A stretch of DNA of 64,000 nt from Pseudomonas sp. R84 (GTDB lineage Bacteria > Pseudomonadota > Gammaproteobacteria > Pseudomonadales > Pseudomonadaceae): positions 3,709,501 to 3,773,500 of the forward strand of contig NZ_CP019426.1 of assembly GCF_009834515.1 (NCBI RefSeq). The letters run 5' to 3'. Positions 1 through 8,663 of the stretch are shown piece after piece. Every line of letters begins with the position of its first letter. The stretch's first letter is position 1. The notes below the pieces were generated by a model, which did no database searches, had not been told where the DNA came from, and worked only from the letters and a program-made list of their open reading frames with translations. Position numbers and translations under genes: made by a program.

Positions 1-409
1 CGACAGCATCAGCCTGGTGCTGGAGTTGACCGAGCGTGAATTGATCGAGCCGACTGACATCACCCGGCAACTGTTCGAGCAACTGCATGCACTGGGCGTG
101 AAAATCGCGATTGACGACTTCGGCACCGGTCACTCAAGCCTCGGCTACTTGCGCAAATTCAACGTCGACTTCCTGAAGATAGATCAGAGTTTCGTCGCCA
201 TGATCGGCATCGATGCGCTGTCCCGACACATTCTCGATACGATTATCGAACTGTCGGCCAAGCTTGATTTGGGTATTGTTGCCGAAGGTGTCGAAACTCA
301 GGCGCAAGCCGATTATCTGACGGCACATCATGTCAACTTTCTGCAAGGCTACCTGTTCGGCAAACCGATGCCTGCTGCGGACTTCATCAGCGCATTAACT
401 CACCATTAA
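1..409 (+). CDS. EAL-domain cyclic-di-GMP phosphodiesterase, C-terminal part (5' end outside window)
   Basis: The reading frame is open from base 2 to the stop at 407-409, so only the last 135 or so residues are present. They are the second half of an EAL domain: an ELTERELIE stretch, the DDFGTGHSSLGYL metal/substrate loop, the LKIDQSFV segment and the EGVET and QGYLFGKPM motifs near the end. EAL enzymes hydrolyse cyclic di-GMP and need the paired acidic residues of the DDFGTG loop, which are intact here. The protein ends about 10 residues after the domain. Whether a GGDEF, sensory or membrane part precedes it cannot be seen. Confidence 0.9.
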   Translation, partial: DSISLVLELTERELIEPTDITRQLFEQLHALGVKIAIDDFGTGHSSLGYLRKFNVDFLKIDQSFVAMIGIDALSRHILDTIIELSAKLDLGIVAEGVETQAQADYLTAHHVNFLQGYLFGKPMPAADFISALTHH

Positions 410-495
410 CTAAGCCGGATTAAGACGAGCGTCCCGATCAGACGCACCAAATTGATACAAAAGACCGCTGTTGTTACATGAAGACAACATCAGGA

Positions 496-524
496 TTTAC
501 TCTTGGCGCATTAACTACTACAAT
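496..524 (+). promoter_or_regulatory. Candidate sigma-70 promoter of the mvaU-like gene
   Basis: TTTACT (496-501) and TACAAT (519-524) are separated by 17 bases, matching 4 and 5 of 6 consensus positions. This gives an untranslated leader of about 115 bases in an AT-rich stretch. H-NS-type silencers often bind AT-rich DNA including their own promoters. This is a by-eye match only. Confidence 0.4.
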
Positions 525-644
525 TTTTTCACCCTGAGCAAGATTGGCAGGTGAGCCATTTATCACCGAGTCGCTTCAAGGCTCTTGGCTTATTAGCTTT
601 GTTTGCGGTTGGTATCAGCCAAACACACTATTGGAGTAAAGATA

Positions 645-1010
645 TTGTCCAGACTCGCTGAATTTCGTGCAGCTGAAAAGGCCCTTCAGGAACAGCTCAA
701 GCAGCTGGAATCGCTGAAGAACGATGCCGGGCTCAAGAAAGAAATCGAATTCGAAGAAAAGCTCCAGGGGCTGATGAAAACCTACGGCAAAGGCCTGAAA
801 GAAATCATCGCCATCCTCGATCCGAACCCGGCAAAATCCGGTCTGCAGACCTCTGCAGCACCTAAAACCCGTCGCGCTCGCGTGATCAAGGTTTATCAGA
901 ACCCGCACACCGGTGAATTGATCGAAACCAAAGGCGGCAACCACCGCGGCCTGAAAGCCTGGAAAGAACAATACGGTGCTTCCACCGTTGATTCCTGGTT
1001 GCGCGGTTAA
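645..1010 (+). CDS. mvaU: MvaT/MvaU-family H-NS-like xenogeneic silencer (TTG start)
   Basis: The 121-residue protein starts SRLAEFRAAEKALQEQL and ends with the family's DNA-binding segment (NPHTGELIETKGGNHRGLKAWKEQYG). It is closer in my memory to MvaU/MvaV than to MvaT. The N-terminal 60 residues are a charged heptad-rich oligomerisation helix, followed by a linker with basic TRRARV residues. I place the start at TTG 645 because GGAG (633-636) lies 8 bases upstream and because family members begin at this residue; a longer frame from ATG 603 would add 14 unrelated residues. MvaT/MvaU proteins coat AT-rich, horizontally acquired DNA and repress it. The gene is monocistronic, with a strong terminator directly after it. 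Confidence 0.93.
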   Translation: MSRLAEFRAAEKALQEQLKQLESLKNDAGLKKEIEFEEKLQGLMKTYGKGLKEIIAILDPNPAKSGLQTSAAPKTRRARVIKVYQNPHTGELIETKGGNHRGLKAWKEQYGASTVDSWLRG

Positions 1011-1021
1011 TCCCTGCCAAC

Positions 1022-1053
1022 AAAAAAGCCCTGCATCATGCAGGGCTTTTTTA
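1022..1053 (+). terminator. Rho-independent terminator of the mvaU-like gene
   Basis: GCCCTGCAT and ATGCAGGGC form a stem flanked by an A-run and a T-run (TTTTTT). It lies 11 bases after the stop codon. The A-run on the other side makes it potentially bidirectional. The rest of the gap to 1228 shows nothing I can name. Confidence 0.9.
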
Positions 1054-1228
1054 TTGACAATATCTAACAAATGAAATGAATTTCATCGAACAAGTTACGA
1101 GTTTTCTGTAACGTTGCTGAGTCAGACCGCTAAACATTTTGCTGCGCGATGTTACGATCAGGGTCAGCGTTAAACTTTGTGCTTAATCCGTTCGGGTATC
1201 TAACCTACGCCGTGAAGAGTGCAGCGGA

Positions 1229-1747
1229 TTAAAGTTTCAAGCTGTTTCTCACCGTCACTATCTCTTCTGCGCTCGCCTTATAAACCTCAGCTTGTCCGGC
1301 GTAGGAAAGAACATAAGCCTTGTCCGCCTCGACCGCCGCCACCAAGGTTTGCGACAACACATGTCGACCGTTTTCGGTGATCGTGCAAGTGGTTTCCAGT
1401 GCCGGCAAAGTACCCAGCTTGGCCGGATGCACTTTGTTGCAGACACTTTGATAGCCACCCTGGAAGAAGTCCTTCTGTATCGACTTGCGCATCTCCAGCA
1501 GCACGCCCTGCAAATTGACCTGATGGTCCTTCTCAACCTGAGTCATGGTCAATTCCATCACCATGACCTGATTGCCATCGGCGTCATTCTTCACCGCACG
1601 CTGACGGGAAACCTGTGCACTTGTCTCAGGCAGTGCCTCGACTTCCCAGCCGGCCGGCCAGGTAATGCGCGGTTCGTCCGCCGATGCGCAGACAGCCACA
1701 AGCGACAACACAGAAAAAACAAACAGGGATTTGAACAGTCGGATCAT
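1229..1747 (-). CDS. Exported DUF4946-like protein
   Basis: From ATG 1747 the product is 172 residues long with a classic signal peptide (IRLFKSLFVFSVLSLVAVCASA) and a predicted mature start at DEPRITWPAGW. A GTG four codons upstream (1759) is an alternative start; neither has a strong ribosome site. The mature part has a TWPAGWEVE opening and two cysteines (VCNK, TTC) that could form a disulfide. I recall this sequence type as the Pseudomonas DUF4946 family, of unknown function. It is transcribed divergently from gloA and no partner gene is evident. The location is probably periplasmic. Confidence 0.7.
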   Translation of the reverse strand: MIRLFKSLFVFSVLSLVAVCASADEPRITWPAGWEVEALPETSAQVSRQRAVKNDADGNQVMVMELTMTQVEKDHQVNLQGVLLEMRKSIQKDFFQGGYQSVCNKVHPAKLGTLPALETTCTITENGRHVLSQTLVAAVEADKAYVLSYAGQAEVYKASAEEIVTVRNSLKL

Positions 1748-1886
1748 TGCCGGGCGCACTCGCAGATTGAGCGGTAAAGTCTGAGGCCCGTCTGCACGCA
1801 GGGCAAGTCTGCCCTTTCATTTGGCGATGCTGGCAGGCATGCGTATCATTGCGTCCATTCACTCGCCCATAGTTATTGGAGGGCCC

Positions 1887-2408
1887 ATGAGCCTGCACGA
1901 ACTCAACACTTTCCCAGGCGTCACCGCCACCCCAGACAGCGCAACCCGCAACTTCGTCTTCAACCACACCATGTTGCGCGTCAAAGACATCACCAAATCT
2001 CTGGACTTCTACACCCGCGTACTGGGTTTCTCGCTGGTCGAGAAGCGTGACTTCGCCGAGGCCGAGTTCAGCCTGTACTTCCTCGCACTGGTCGACAAAG
2101 CACAGATCCCGGCCGACGCCGCTTCTCGCACCGAGTGGATGAAGTCGATTCCGGGCATCCTCGAACTGACCCATAACCATGGCACCGAGAACGACGCGGA
2201 TTTCGCTTACCACAACGGCAATACCGATCCGCGTGGTTTTGGCCATATCTGCATTTCGGTGCCGGATATTGTGGCGGCGTGTGCACGCTTCGAAGAGTTG
2301 GGCTGCGATTTCCAGAAGCGCTTGACCGATGGGCGCATGAAGAGCCTTGCGTTCATCAAGGATCCGGATGGTTACTGGGTTGAGATCATCCAGCCAGCGC
2401 CACTGTAA
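1887..2408 (+). CDS. gloA: Lactoylglutathione lyase (glyoxalase I)
   Basis: The enzyme isomerises the methylglyoxal-glutathione hemithioacetal to S-lactoylglutathione in the cytosol. The 173-residue protein is of the longer, human-like type, with collinear blocks such as [26 protein letters not shown] and [10 protein letters not shown]. Likely metal ligands are H27 (Gln in the human enzyme), Glu of LELTHN, His of GFGHI and Glu of YWVEI. The start at ATG 1887 follows TTGGAGGG at a good distance; an upstream in-frame start would add 22 unrelated residues. It stands alone between a divergent exported protein and a MITE-like repeat. Confidence 0.96.
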   Translation: MSLHELNTFPGVTATPDSATRNFVFNHTMLRVKDITKSLDFYTRVLGFSLVEKRDFAEAEFSLYFLALVDKAQIPADAASRTEWMKSIPGILELTHNHGTENDADFAYHNGNTDPRGFGHICISVPDIVAACARFEELGCDFQKRLTDGRMKSLAFIKDPDGYWVEIIQPAPL

Positions 2409-2419
2409 AAGCTGAAAAG

Positions 2420-2594
2420 CCCCTACCTAGCCCTCTCCCGGGGGGAGAGGGAAATGATTGGGGGATATTGGAGCATTACGTCGACTTGAACGATTGGCGC
2501 TGAATTCATAATCGACTGGATCGTTCAGGTCGACGGACAACGCCAGACACCTCGGTCGGCTCCCTCTCCCTCGGGAGAGGGCTGGGGTGAGGGG
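2420..2594. repeat. MITE-like palindromic repeat with terminal inverted repeats
   Basis: The ends are near-complementary: CCCCTACCTAGCCCTCTCCC on the left and GGGAGAGGGCTGGGGTGAGG(GG) on the right. Inside is a second inverted repeat, CGTCGACTTGAACGAT against ATCGTTCAGGTCGACG, matching at 15 of 16 positions. The whole 175 bp can fold into one long interrupted hairpin. The same architecture and the same terminal sequence recur at 59076-59204. It lies between the gloA stop and the shared terminator and contains no credible gene. Confidence 0.7.
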
Positions 2595-2612
2595 CCGCTT
2601 TTTACGCGCAAT

Positions 2613-2642
2613 AAAAAACCCGTGATCGCTCACGGGTTTTTT
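2613..2642. terminator. Bidirectional terminator between gloA and ahpF
   Basis: AACCCGTGA-TCGC-TCACGGGTT is a perfect 9-bp stem with A-runs on the left and T-runs on the right, so it can stop transcription from gloA on the plus strand and from ahpF on the minus strand. Confidence 0.9.
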
Positions 2643-2659
2643 CATTTCTGGCCTGGCCG

Positions 2660-4222
2660 TTATGCCGGGGCCGAAGTGCGGATCAGGTGATCAAAAGCAC
2701 TCAGCGAAGCCTTGGCACCCTCGCCCACCGCAATCACGATCTGCTTGTACGGCACAGTCGTCACGTCGCCGGCAGCGAAGATGCCCGGAATCGACGTTTC
2801 ACCACGGTTATCGACAATGATCTCGCCACGCGGCGACAGTTCGATGGTGCCCTTCAGCCAATCAGTGTTCGGCAGCAAACCGATCTGCACGAAGATCCCT
2901 TCCAGTTCCACAGTGCGCAACTCATCAGTGTTGCGATCTTTGTAACGCAGGCCGTTGACCTTCTCACCATTACCGGTGACTTCAGTGGTTTGCGCACTGG
3001 TGATCACGGTAACGTTCGGCAGGCTGTGCAGTTTGCGCTGCAGGACGGCGTCAGCGCGCAGTTGTACGTCGAACTCCAGCAGGGTTACGTGCGACACGAT
3101 CCCGGCCAGGTCGATGGCTGCTTCAACGCCGGAGTTACCGCCGCCGATCACCGCCACGCGCTTGCCTTTGAACAGCGGACCGTCGCAGTGCGGGCAGTAC
3201 GCCACGCCTTTGTTGCGGTATTCCTGCTCGCCCGGCACGTTCATTTCACGCCAGCGCGCACCGGTCGCCAGAATCACGCTTTTGGCTTTCAGGGTCGCGC
3301 CGCTGGCGAAACGGACTTCATGCAGCTCGCCATTTTTACCTGGGATCAGCTTATCGGCACGTTGCAGGTTCATAATGTCGACGTCGTACTGCTTGACGTG
3401 TTCTTCCAGCGCCGTGGCCAGTTTCGGCCCTTCGGTTTCCTGTACGGAAATGAAGTTCTCGATGGCCATGGTGTCGAGCACCTGTCCGCCAAAGCGTTCA
3501 GCGGCGACGCCAGTGCGAATGCCTTTACGTGCAGCGTAAATCGCTGCTGACGCACCGGCCGGGCCACCGCCGACAACGAGCACATCAAAGGCGTCCTTGG
3601 CGCTGATTTTCTCGGCCTGACGCTCGATGGCGCCGGTGTCGAGTTTGGCGAGAATCTCTTCCAGGCCCATGCGGCCCTGACCGAAGTTCTCACCGTTCAA
3701 GTAGATGCTCGGCACGGCCATGATCTTGCGATCGTTGACTTCGTCCTGGAACAACGCACCATCGATAGCGACGTGACGGATGTTCGGGTTAAGCACGGCC
3801 ATCAGGTTCAGTGCCTGGACCACATCCGGGCAGTTCTGGCAGGACAGCGAGAAGTAAGTCTCGAAGCTGAACTGGCCTTTGAGCGAACGGATCTGCTCGA
3901 TCACTTCAACACTGGCTTTCGATGGGTGGCCGCCGACTTGCAGCAAGGCCAACACCAGCGAAGTGAACTCGTGGCCCATCGGGATGCCGGCGAAACGCAG
4001 ACTGATGTCAGCGCCCGGGCGGTTGATCGAGAACGATGGCTTGCGTGCATCGCTACCGCTGTCGATCAACGTAATTTGGCTCGAAAGACTGGCAACGTCT
4101 TTCAGCAGTTCCAGCATTTCACGGGATTTCGCACCGTCGTCGAGGGAGGCAACGATCTCGATCGGCTGGGTGACCCGTTCCAGGTACGATTTCAACTGGG
4201 CTTTAAGATTGGCGTCCAACAT
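2660..4222 (-). CDS. ahpF: Alkyl hydroperoxide reductase subunit F
   Basis: The 520-residue flavoprotein passes electrons from NADH to AhpC. The N-terminal tandem thioredoxin fold carries C128-Q-N-C131. It is followed by the FAD motif [12 protein letters not shown], the redox pair in [10 protein letters not shown], the NAD(P)H motif [12 protein letters not shown] and the C-terminal [12 protein letters not shown] motif. Length and domain order are standard. It lies downstream of ahpC on the same strand, but a terminator sits in the 124-base gap, so ahpF should receive only part of the ahpC transcription. Family knowledge suggests OxyR control. Confidence 0.98.
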   Translation of the reverse strand: MLDANLKAQLKSYLERVTQPIEIVASLDDGAKSREMLELLKDVASLSSQITLIDSGSDARKPSFSINRPGADISLRFAGIPMGHEFTSLVLALLQVGGHPSKASVEVIEQIRSLKGQFSFETYFSLSCQNCPDVVQALNLMAVLNPNIRHVAIDGALFQDEVNDRKIMAVPSIYLNGENFGQGRMGLEEILAKLDTGAIERQAEKISAKDAFDVLVVGGGPAGASAAIYAARKGIRTGVAAERFGGQVLDTMAIENFISVQETEGPKLATALEEHVKQYDVDIMNLQRADKLIPGKNGELHEVRFASGATLKAKSVILATGARWREMNVPGEQEYRNKGVAYCPHCDGPLFKGKRVAVIGGGNSGVEAAIDLAGIVSHVTLLEFDVQLRADAVLQRKLHSLPNVTVITSAQTTEVTGNGEKVNGLRYKDRNTDELRTVELEGIFVQIGLLPNTDWLKGTIELSPRGEIIVDNRGETSIPGIFAAGDVTTVPYKQIVIAVGEGAKASLSAFDHLIRTSAPA

Positions 4223-4248
4223 ACGGGCGATTTCCTTTATTTGAGGCG

Positions 4249-4284
4249 AAAAAAAGCCCGAGCGAATCTCGCCCGGGCATTTTT
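4249..4284 (-). terminator. Intercistronic terminator between ahpC and ahpF
   Basis: Arms 4256-4265 and 4269-4278 (GCCCGAGCGA and TCGCCCGGGC, one mismatch) are followed on the minus strand by a run of seven T. It lies just after the ahpC stop region and before ahpF, so it should make ahpC transcripts more abundant than ahpC-ahpF readthrough. Confidence 0.8.
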
Positions 4285-4346
4285 ATTGGGCGGTGCAGCG
4301 TACTTAAGAAGGTGCGGCGTACCGCCCTGAATTGCGTGTCACAGAC

Positions 4347-4910
4347 TTAGATCTTGCCGACCAGGTCCAGGGACGGCGCCAGAGTGGCCTCGCCTTCTTT
4401 CCACTTGGCTGGGCAAACTTCGCCTGGGTGAGCAGCCACGTACTGAGCAGCCTTGATCTTGCGCAGCAGCTCGGAAGCGTCACGGCCAACGCCGCCATCG
4501 TTCAGTTCAACGATTTTGATCTGGCCTTCAGGGTTGATCACGAAGGTGCCACGGTCAGCCAGACCAACTTCTTCGATCAGCACGTCGAAGTTGCGGGAGA
4601 TAGCGTGGGTCGGGTCGCCGATCATGGTGTATTCGATTTTGCCGATGGCTGGCGAAGTGTTGTGCCAGGCAGCGTGAGCAAAGTGGGTGTCGGTGGAAAC
4701 GCTGTAGATCTCTACGCCCAGTTTCTGGAAGGCAGCGTAGTTGTCAGCCAGGTCTTCCAGCTCGGTTGGGCAAACGAAGGTGAAGTCGGCTGGGTAGAAG
4801 AACACGACCGACCACTTGCCTTTCAGGTCAGCGTCCGAGACTTGAACGAAGTCGCCGTTTTTGAACGCGGTAGCTTTGAACGGTTTTACTTGGCTGTTGA
4901 TGATAGGCAT
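4347..4910 (-). CDS. ahpC: Alkyl hydroperoxide reductase subunit C (2-Cys peroxiredoxin)
   Basis: The 187-residue typical 2-Cys peroxiredoxin has peroxidatic C47 in the FTFVCPTE motif and resolving C166 in GEVCPAKW, both in usual positions. It reduces H2O2 and organic peroxides and is recycled by AhpF, encoded just downstream. A GGAG ribosome site precedes ATG 4910. The promoter should lie in 4911-5047; I looked for the four-part OxyR pattern there and found only a partial match (ATAG-N7-CGAT at 5031-5045), so OxyR control is inferred from the family. Confidence 0.98.
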   Translation of the reverse strand: MPIINSQVKPFKATAFKNGDFVQVSDADLKGKWSVVFFYPADFTFVCPTELEDLADNYAAFQKLGVEIYSVSTDTHFAHAAWHNTSPAIGKIEYTMIGDPTHAISRNFDVLIEEVGLADRGTFVINPEGQIKIVELNDGGVGRDASELLRKIKAAQYVAAHPGEVCPAKWKEGEATLAPSLDLVGKI

Positions 4911-5047
4911 TGATGACTCTCCGTCAGGGGTTATGAAGTTGATGGGTGAATCCTACCCACTCACTCGACGGATGGCTCATTGGCAAACCTGATGCTGCTG
5001 ATTTGTTTTCGCTATTAGCTGACTGTATTAATAGAAGAAAACGATCT

Positions 5048-5986
5048 CTACGACGTAGCCGGTTTATCCGTAATCCGAGCCATCCCCTGGAATGGGCTGG
5101 CTTCAACATAGCGCATTGCGGACTTCATATCCTTCCAGCCAACGTAACTCATCAGGGATTTCAGATCCCAGCCGCTTTGATGGGCCCAGGTTGCGAAGCC
5201 TCGGCGCAGGGAGTGGCTGGTGTAGTTTTCGGCGGCAATGCCCGCGCGCTGCAACGCCTGGCGCAGCAGCGGGATGATGCTGTTGGCGTGCAGCCCCTCC
5301 TCGTTCAGATTGCCCCAGCGGTCGATGCTGCGGAAAACCGGGCCGCGCACCAAGGCTGCTTCGGTGATCCAGTCGATGTAGGCCTGCACCGGGCAGAGCT
5401 TGAGCAGCGCCGGGGCTTGATAGGTCTGGCCGAGGTTTTCCCGATCGCCCTTGCTGCGCGGCAAATACAAGGTGATGCCTTTGCCTGCGTGCGCCTGCAC
5501 GTGTTCGATTTGCAAGCGACACAACTCATCACTGCGAAAGCCGCGCCAGAAGCCCAGCAGAATCAGTGCACGATCACGATAAGCCTTGAGGAGTAAGGGC
5601 CGATCCTGCTGTTCTCTCGCGGTTTGCACTTCATGTTCGAGCCAATCGATCACTCGCTGCAGATCCTGTAACTGCAGCGGCTCGGCCTGTTTCTCCTGCG
5701 CCGGGTGCAACGCTCGAATCCCTTTGAAGACCTTGCGCACCACCGGCGCCTTGGTCGGATCGGCAAAACCCTGACTGTTGTGCCACTGCGCCAGCGCCGA
5801 CAGACGCAGCTTCAGCGTATTAATCGACAGCTCTTCGGCGTGCGCCACCAGATAACGCGCGACGCTATCAGCCGTCGCTGGCAGAAACCCACCCCACTTC
5901 ACTTCGAAATGCTCGATGGCCGCGCGATAGCTGCGGCGGGTGTTATCGCGGGTGGCGGCTTGCAGATAGCGATCCAGATCGCTCAT
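5048..5986 (-). CDS. Tyrosine recombinase (phage-integrase family), not part of a prophage
   Basis: From ATG 5986 the protein has 312 residues. An N-terminal SAM-like core-binding domain (about 1-100) precedes the catalytic domain, with R151 (GFRSDEL), H258 and R261 (HSLRRGFATW), W284 (VGWKD) and nucleophile Y293 (AMRYVEA), so the active site looks complete. A longer frame to 6235 would overlap the divergent kfrA-like gene and is unlikely. No phage, transposon or attachment-site features flank it; it sits between ahpC and a KfrA-like gene transcribed away from it. It could be a domesticated Xer-like recombinase or the remnant of an element. Its substrate is unknown. Confidence 0.88.
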   Translation of the reverse strand: MSDLDRYLQAATRDNTRRSYRAAIEHFEVKWGGFLPATADSVARYLVAHAEELSINTLKLRLSALAQWHNSQGFADPTKAPVVRKVFKGIRALHPAQEKQAEPLQLQDLQRVIDWLEHEVQTAREQQDRPLLLKAYRDRALILLGFWRGFRSDELCRLQIEHVQAHAGKGITLYLPRSKGDRENLGQTYQAPALLKLCPVQAYIDWITEAALVRGPVFRSIDRWGNLNEEGLHANSIIPLLRQALQRAGIAAENYTSHSLRRGFATWAHQSGWDLKSLMSYVGWKDMKSAMRYVEASPFQGMARITDKPATS

Positions 5987-6050
5987 GGGCTGTTTTCTCG
6001 CTGGCGTACTGAGACAGGAATGCAGAAACGCATTTTGCCGTCTGACACTG

Positions 6051-6139
6051 GGTAATACCAGTATATCCCGCGTCTTTATTATCAAAGGTTTACCTTTATT
6101 TTTCGGATGGTACACTGCGGACTTTAGTGGCATGTACCA
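6051..6139. promoter_or_regulatory. Palindrome-rich divergent promoter region of the recombinase and kfrA-like genes
   Basis: Three GGTA/TACC-type dyads occur in 89 bp: GGTA-A-TACC (6051-6059), AAAGGT-TT-ACCTTT (6084-6097, perfect arms) and TGGTACA (6108-6114) paired with TGTACCA (6133-6139). KfrA proteins of IncP plasmids are known to repress their own promoters through inverted repeats, so these are good operator candidates. The last dyad ends 24 bases before the kfrA-like start. Operator function is inference. Confidence 0.5.
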
Positions 6140-6163
6140 CAGTACGTAACCGTAGGAGTTCAC

Positions 6164-7180
6164 ATGGCCCGTGGCGGCATTACCAAAGCCCTGGTGCAGA
6201 TCGCGCGCACCGCGATCCTCGCTCGTGGCGAACACCCGAGCATCGATGCAGTACGCATTGAAATGGGCAACACCGGCTCAAAAACCACGATCCATCGCTA
6301 TCTGAAAGAGCTGGATGACGGCGCGCAGCCGGTTGAAGCCTCGGCAGAGCCGATCGATGATGAGCTGACCGCCCTCGTCTCGCGCCTCGCCCAACGCCTC
6401 AAAGAACAGGCGCAAGAGCCTATCGAGCAAGCCCGCGAGCAGTTTGAAGAACAGCGCGAAGCACTGGAGTCGGAGCTGAAACAAACGCGCCAGGCCCTGG
6501 AAAAGCTCGAACACGATCACGACATTCAAGGGGCTGCGCTAGAGCGTGAGTCTGAAGCGCTTGGCAACACCCGTTCGATGCTGCAAACCGAACAGACTCG
6601 TAATGCCGGACTGAATCAGGCATTGGCCGATTTTGAATTGCGTTTGCAGGACAAGGACGAGCAAATCCGCTCGCTGGAAGAAAAACACCTGCATGCCCGT
6701 GATGCGCTGGAGCATTACCGCAACGCCACCAAAGAGCAGCGCGAGCAGGAACAGAGCCGTCACGAAGCGCAAGTGCAGCAGATTCAGGCCGAGTTGCGTC
6801 AGGCGCAGCAAAGCGCGATGGTTCGTCAGGACGAGATCACGCAACTGCACCGCGACAACGAACGCCTGCTCACTGAAAACCGTGGCACGCAGCGCGAACT
6901 GAGCCTGATGCAGGATCAGCTCAAGCAGAGCAATCAGCGTCAGGATCAACTGCTCGAACAAGCGACCCGCGTCGACAGCGAGCGCACCCTCCTCCAGGAA
7001 CGCTTGCGCGTAGCCACCCTGGAAAGCCAGACACTCAAACAGAGCATTGAGGAGCAGACGCTGCTCAACCAATCACTGGAAAAGGAATTGAACAAGGCTC
7101 AGGCAAGCCTGGAAGAAAGCCAGCGTCTGGCGGCTACCGTTGCGGCAGCGCCAGACTCTGCCAAACCGAAAGACGCTTAA
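6164..7180 (+). CDS. KfrA-like DNA-binding protein with long coiled coil
   Basis: The 338-residue protein opens with the KfrA N-terminal domain ([34 protein letters not shown], then [12 protein letters not shown], helix-turn-helix type). From about residue 75 to 320 it is almost entirely a charged, Gln/Glu-rich coiled coil with no proline. In plasmid KfrA this tail mediates multimerisation. GGAG precedes ATG 6164 closely. The gene is divergent from the tyrosine recombinase and its stop overlaps that of convergent gor (TAA 7178-7180 against 7177-7179). A regulator or nucleoid-organising role is plausible; I see no parA/parB neighbours. Confidence 0.85.
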   Translation: MARGGITKALVQIARTAILARGEHPSIDAVRIEMGNTGSKTTIHRYLKELDDGAQPVEASAEPIDDELTALVSRLAQRLKEQAQEPIEQAREQFEEQREALESELKQTRQALEKLEHDHDIQGAALERESEALGNTRSMLQTEQTRNAGLNQALADFELRLQDKDEQIRSLEEKHLHARDALEHYRNATKEQREQEQSRHEAQVQQIQAELRQAQQSAMVRQDEITQLHRDNERLLTENRGTQRELSLMQDQLKQSNQRQDQLLEQATRVDSERTLLQERLRVATLESQTLKQSIEEQTLLNQSLEKELNKAQASLEESQRLAATVAAAPDSAKPKDA

Positions 7181-8535
7181 GCGCCGACCGGCGTACGCAT
7201 GGTGACAAACTCTTCGGCGGCCGTCGGGTGTACCCCGATCGTGTCGTCGAAGTCGCGCTTGGTTGCGCCAGCCTTCAACGCAATCGCCAAACCCTGAACG
7301 ATCTCGCCAGCGTCCGGGCCGACCATGTGGCAGCCGAGGACTTTGTCGGTCTTGCCGTCGACTACCAGCTTCATCAGCGTCTTTTCCTGACACTCGGTCA
7401 ATGTCAGCTTCATCGGGCGGAAGCGGCTCTCGAAAATCACCACGTCGTGACCAGCCTCGCGTGCCTCTTCTTCGGTCAAACCGACTGTACCGATGTTCGG
7501 CAGGCTGAATACCGCCGTCGGGATCATCTTGTAATCCACTGGGCGGTATTGCTCAGGCTTGAACAGACGCCGCGCTACGGCCATACCTTCTGCCAGAGCC
7601 ACAGGCGTCAGCTGCACGCGACCGATGACATCACCCAGGGCGAGAATGGACGGCTCGCTGGTCTGATATTGCTCGTCGACCTTGATGAAGCCTTTGTCGG
7701 TGAGCTGCACATCGGTGTTTTCCAGACCCAGATTGTCGAGCATCGGACGCCGGCCGGTTGCATAGAAAATGCAATCCGCTTCCAGCTCACGACCGTCCTT
7801 GAGGGTGGCTTTCAGGCTGCCGTCCGTCTGCTTATCGATGCGCGCAATATCGGCGTTGAATTGCAGATCCAGACCACGCTTGGTCAGCTCTTCCTGCAAA
7901 TGCTTGCGCACCGAACCATCAAAGCCGCGCAGGAACAGATCACCGCGATACAGCAGCGTGGTGTTTGCACCGAGGCCGTGGAAAATTCCGGCGAATTCGA
8001 CCGCGATGTAACCGCCGCCAACCACCAGCACACGCTTTGGCAGCTCTTTCAGGAAGAACGCCTCATTGGAACCGATCGCGTGCTCGCGCCCCGGAATCTC
8101 AGGAATCTGCGGCCAGCCACCGGTAGCAATCAGAATATTCTTCGCGGTAAAGCGCTCGCCATTCACCTCAACCTCATGCGGGCCGACAATCTTCGCGTGC
8201 GCTTCATGCAAGGTCACGCCGCTGTTGACCAGCAGATTGCGATAAATGCCGTTGAGGCGATTGATCTCGCGATCCTTGTTGGCAATCAGCGTCGCCCAAT
8301 CGAAATTCGCTTCACCCAGACTCCAGCCAAAACCGGACGCCTGCTCGAAGTCTTCGGCGAAATGCGCGCCGTACACCAGCAACTTTTTCGGCACACAGCC
8401 AACGTTGACGCAGGTTCCACCCAGATAACGGCTCTCCGCCACCGCCACTTTCGCGCCGAACCCGGCCGCAAAACGCGCAGCGCGCACACCGCCGGAACCG
8501 GCACCAATCACATAAAGGTCAAAATCGTAGGCCAT
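7177..8535 (-). CDS. gor: Glutathione-disulfide reductase
   Basis: This NADPH-dependent flavoenzyme keeps glutathione reduced. The 452-residue protein has the N-terminal FAD motif [10 protein letters not shown], the redox disulfide C42/C47 in [13 protein letters not shown], the NADPH-binding [11 protein letters not shown] segment and the C-terminal catalytic pair H436/E441 (GVHPTAAEE). It is a single gene between convergent kfrA-like and galU. Together with gloA and ahpCF it makes this corner of the window rich in thiol and peroxide defence. Confidence 0.98.
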   Translation of the reverse strand: MAYDFDLYVIGAGSGGVRAARFAAGFGAKVAVAESRYLGGTCVNVGCVPKKLLVYGAHFAEDFEQASGFGWSLGEANFDWATLIANKDREINRLNGIYRNLLVNSGVTLHEAHAKIVGPHEVEVNGERFTAKNILIATGGWPQIPEIPGREHAIGSNEAFFLKELPKRVLVVGGGYIAVEFAGIFHGLGANTTLLYRGDLFLRGFDGSVRKHLQEELTKRGLDLQFNADIARIDKQTDGSLKATLKDGRELEADCIFYATGRRPMLDNLGLENTDVQLTDKGFIKVDEQYQTSEPSILALGDVIGRVQLTPVALAEGMAVARRLFKPEQYRPVDYKMIPTAVFSLPNIGTVGLTEEEAREAGHDVVIFESRFRPMKLTLTECQEKTLMKLVVDGKTDKVLGCHMVGPDAGEIVQGLAIALKAGATKRDFDDTIGVHPTAAEEFVTMRTPVGA

Positions 8536-8614
8536 TTCTATCTCCTCGGCAGGGGATCAGCATACCTGCAGTCACCCATTGGGCAAGCGCTGCCAGTCAT
8601 ATGGGGGCGTAAAA

Positions 8615-8641
8615 TGAAAAAACCCGCCGAAGCGGGTTTTT
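8615..8641 (-). terminator. Terminator downstream of galU
   Basis: The stem ACCCGC-CGAA-GCGGGT has flanking A and T runs. It lies just after the galU stop on the minus strand and upstream of gor, so it separates the two genes. Confidence 0.88.
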
Positions 8642-8663
8642 CTTGCAAACCAATCAAGCGCTC

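Noticed and set aside
5009..5045. OxyR binding site upstream of ahpC
   Set aside because: Only one of the paired half-sites (ATAG-N7-CGAT) is convincing; the other two quarter-sites do not fit.
5048..7180. Prophage or genomic island around the tyrosine recombinase
   Set aside because: Neighbours on both sides (ahpC, gor, galU) are core genes, and no phage genes, tRNA or direct repeats are present.
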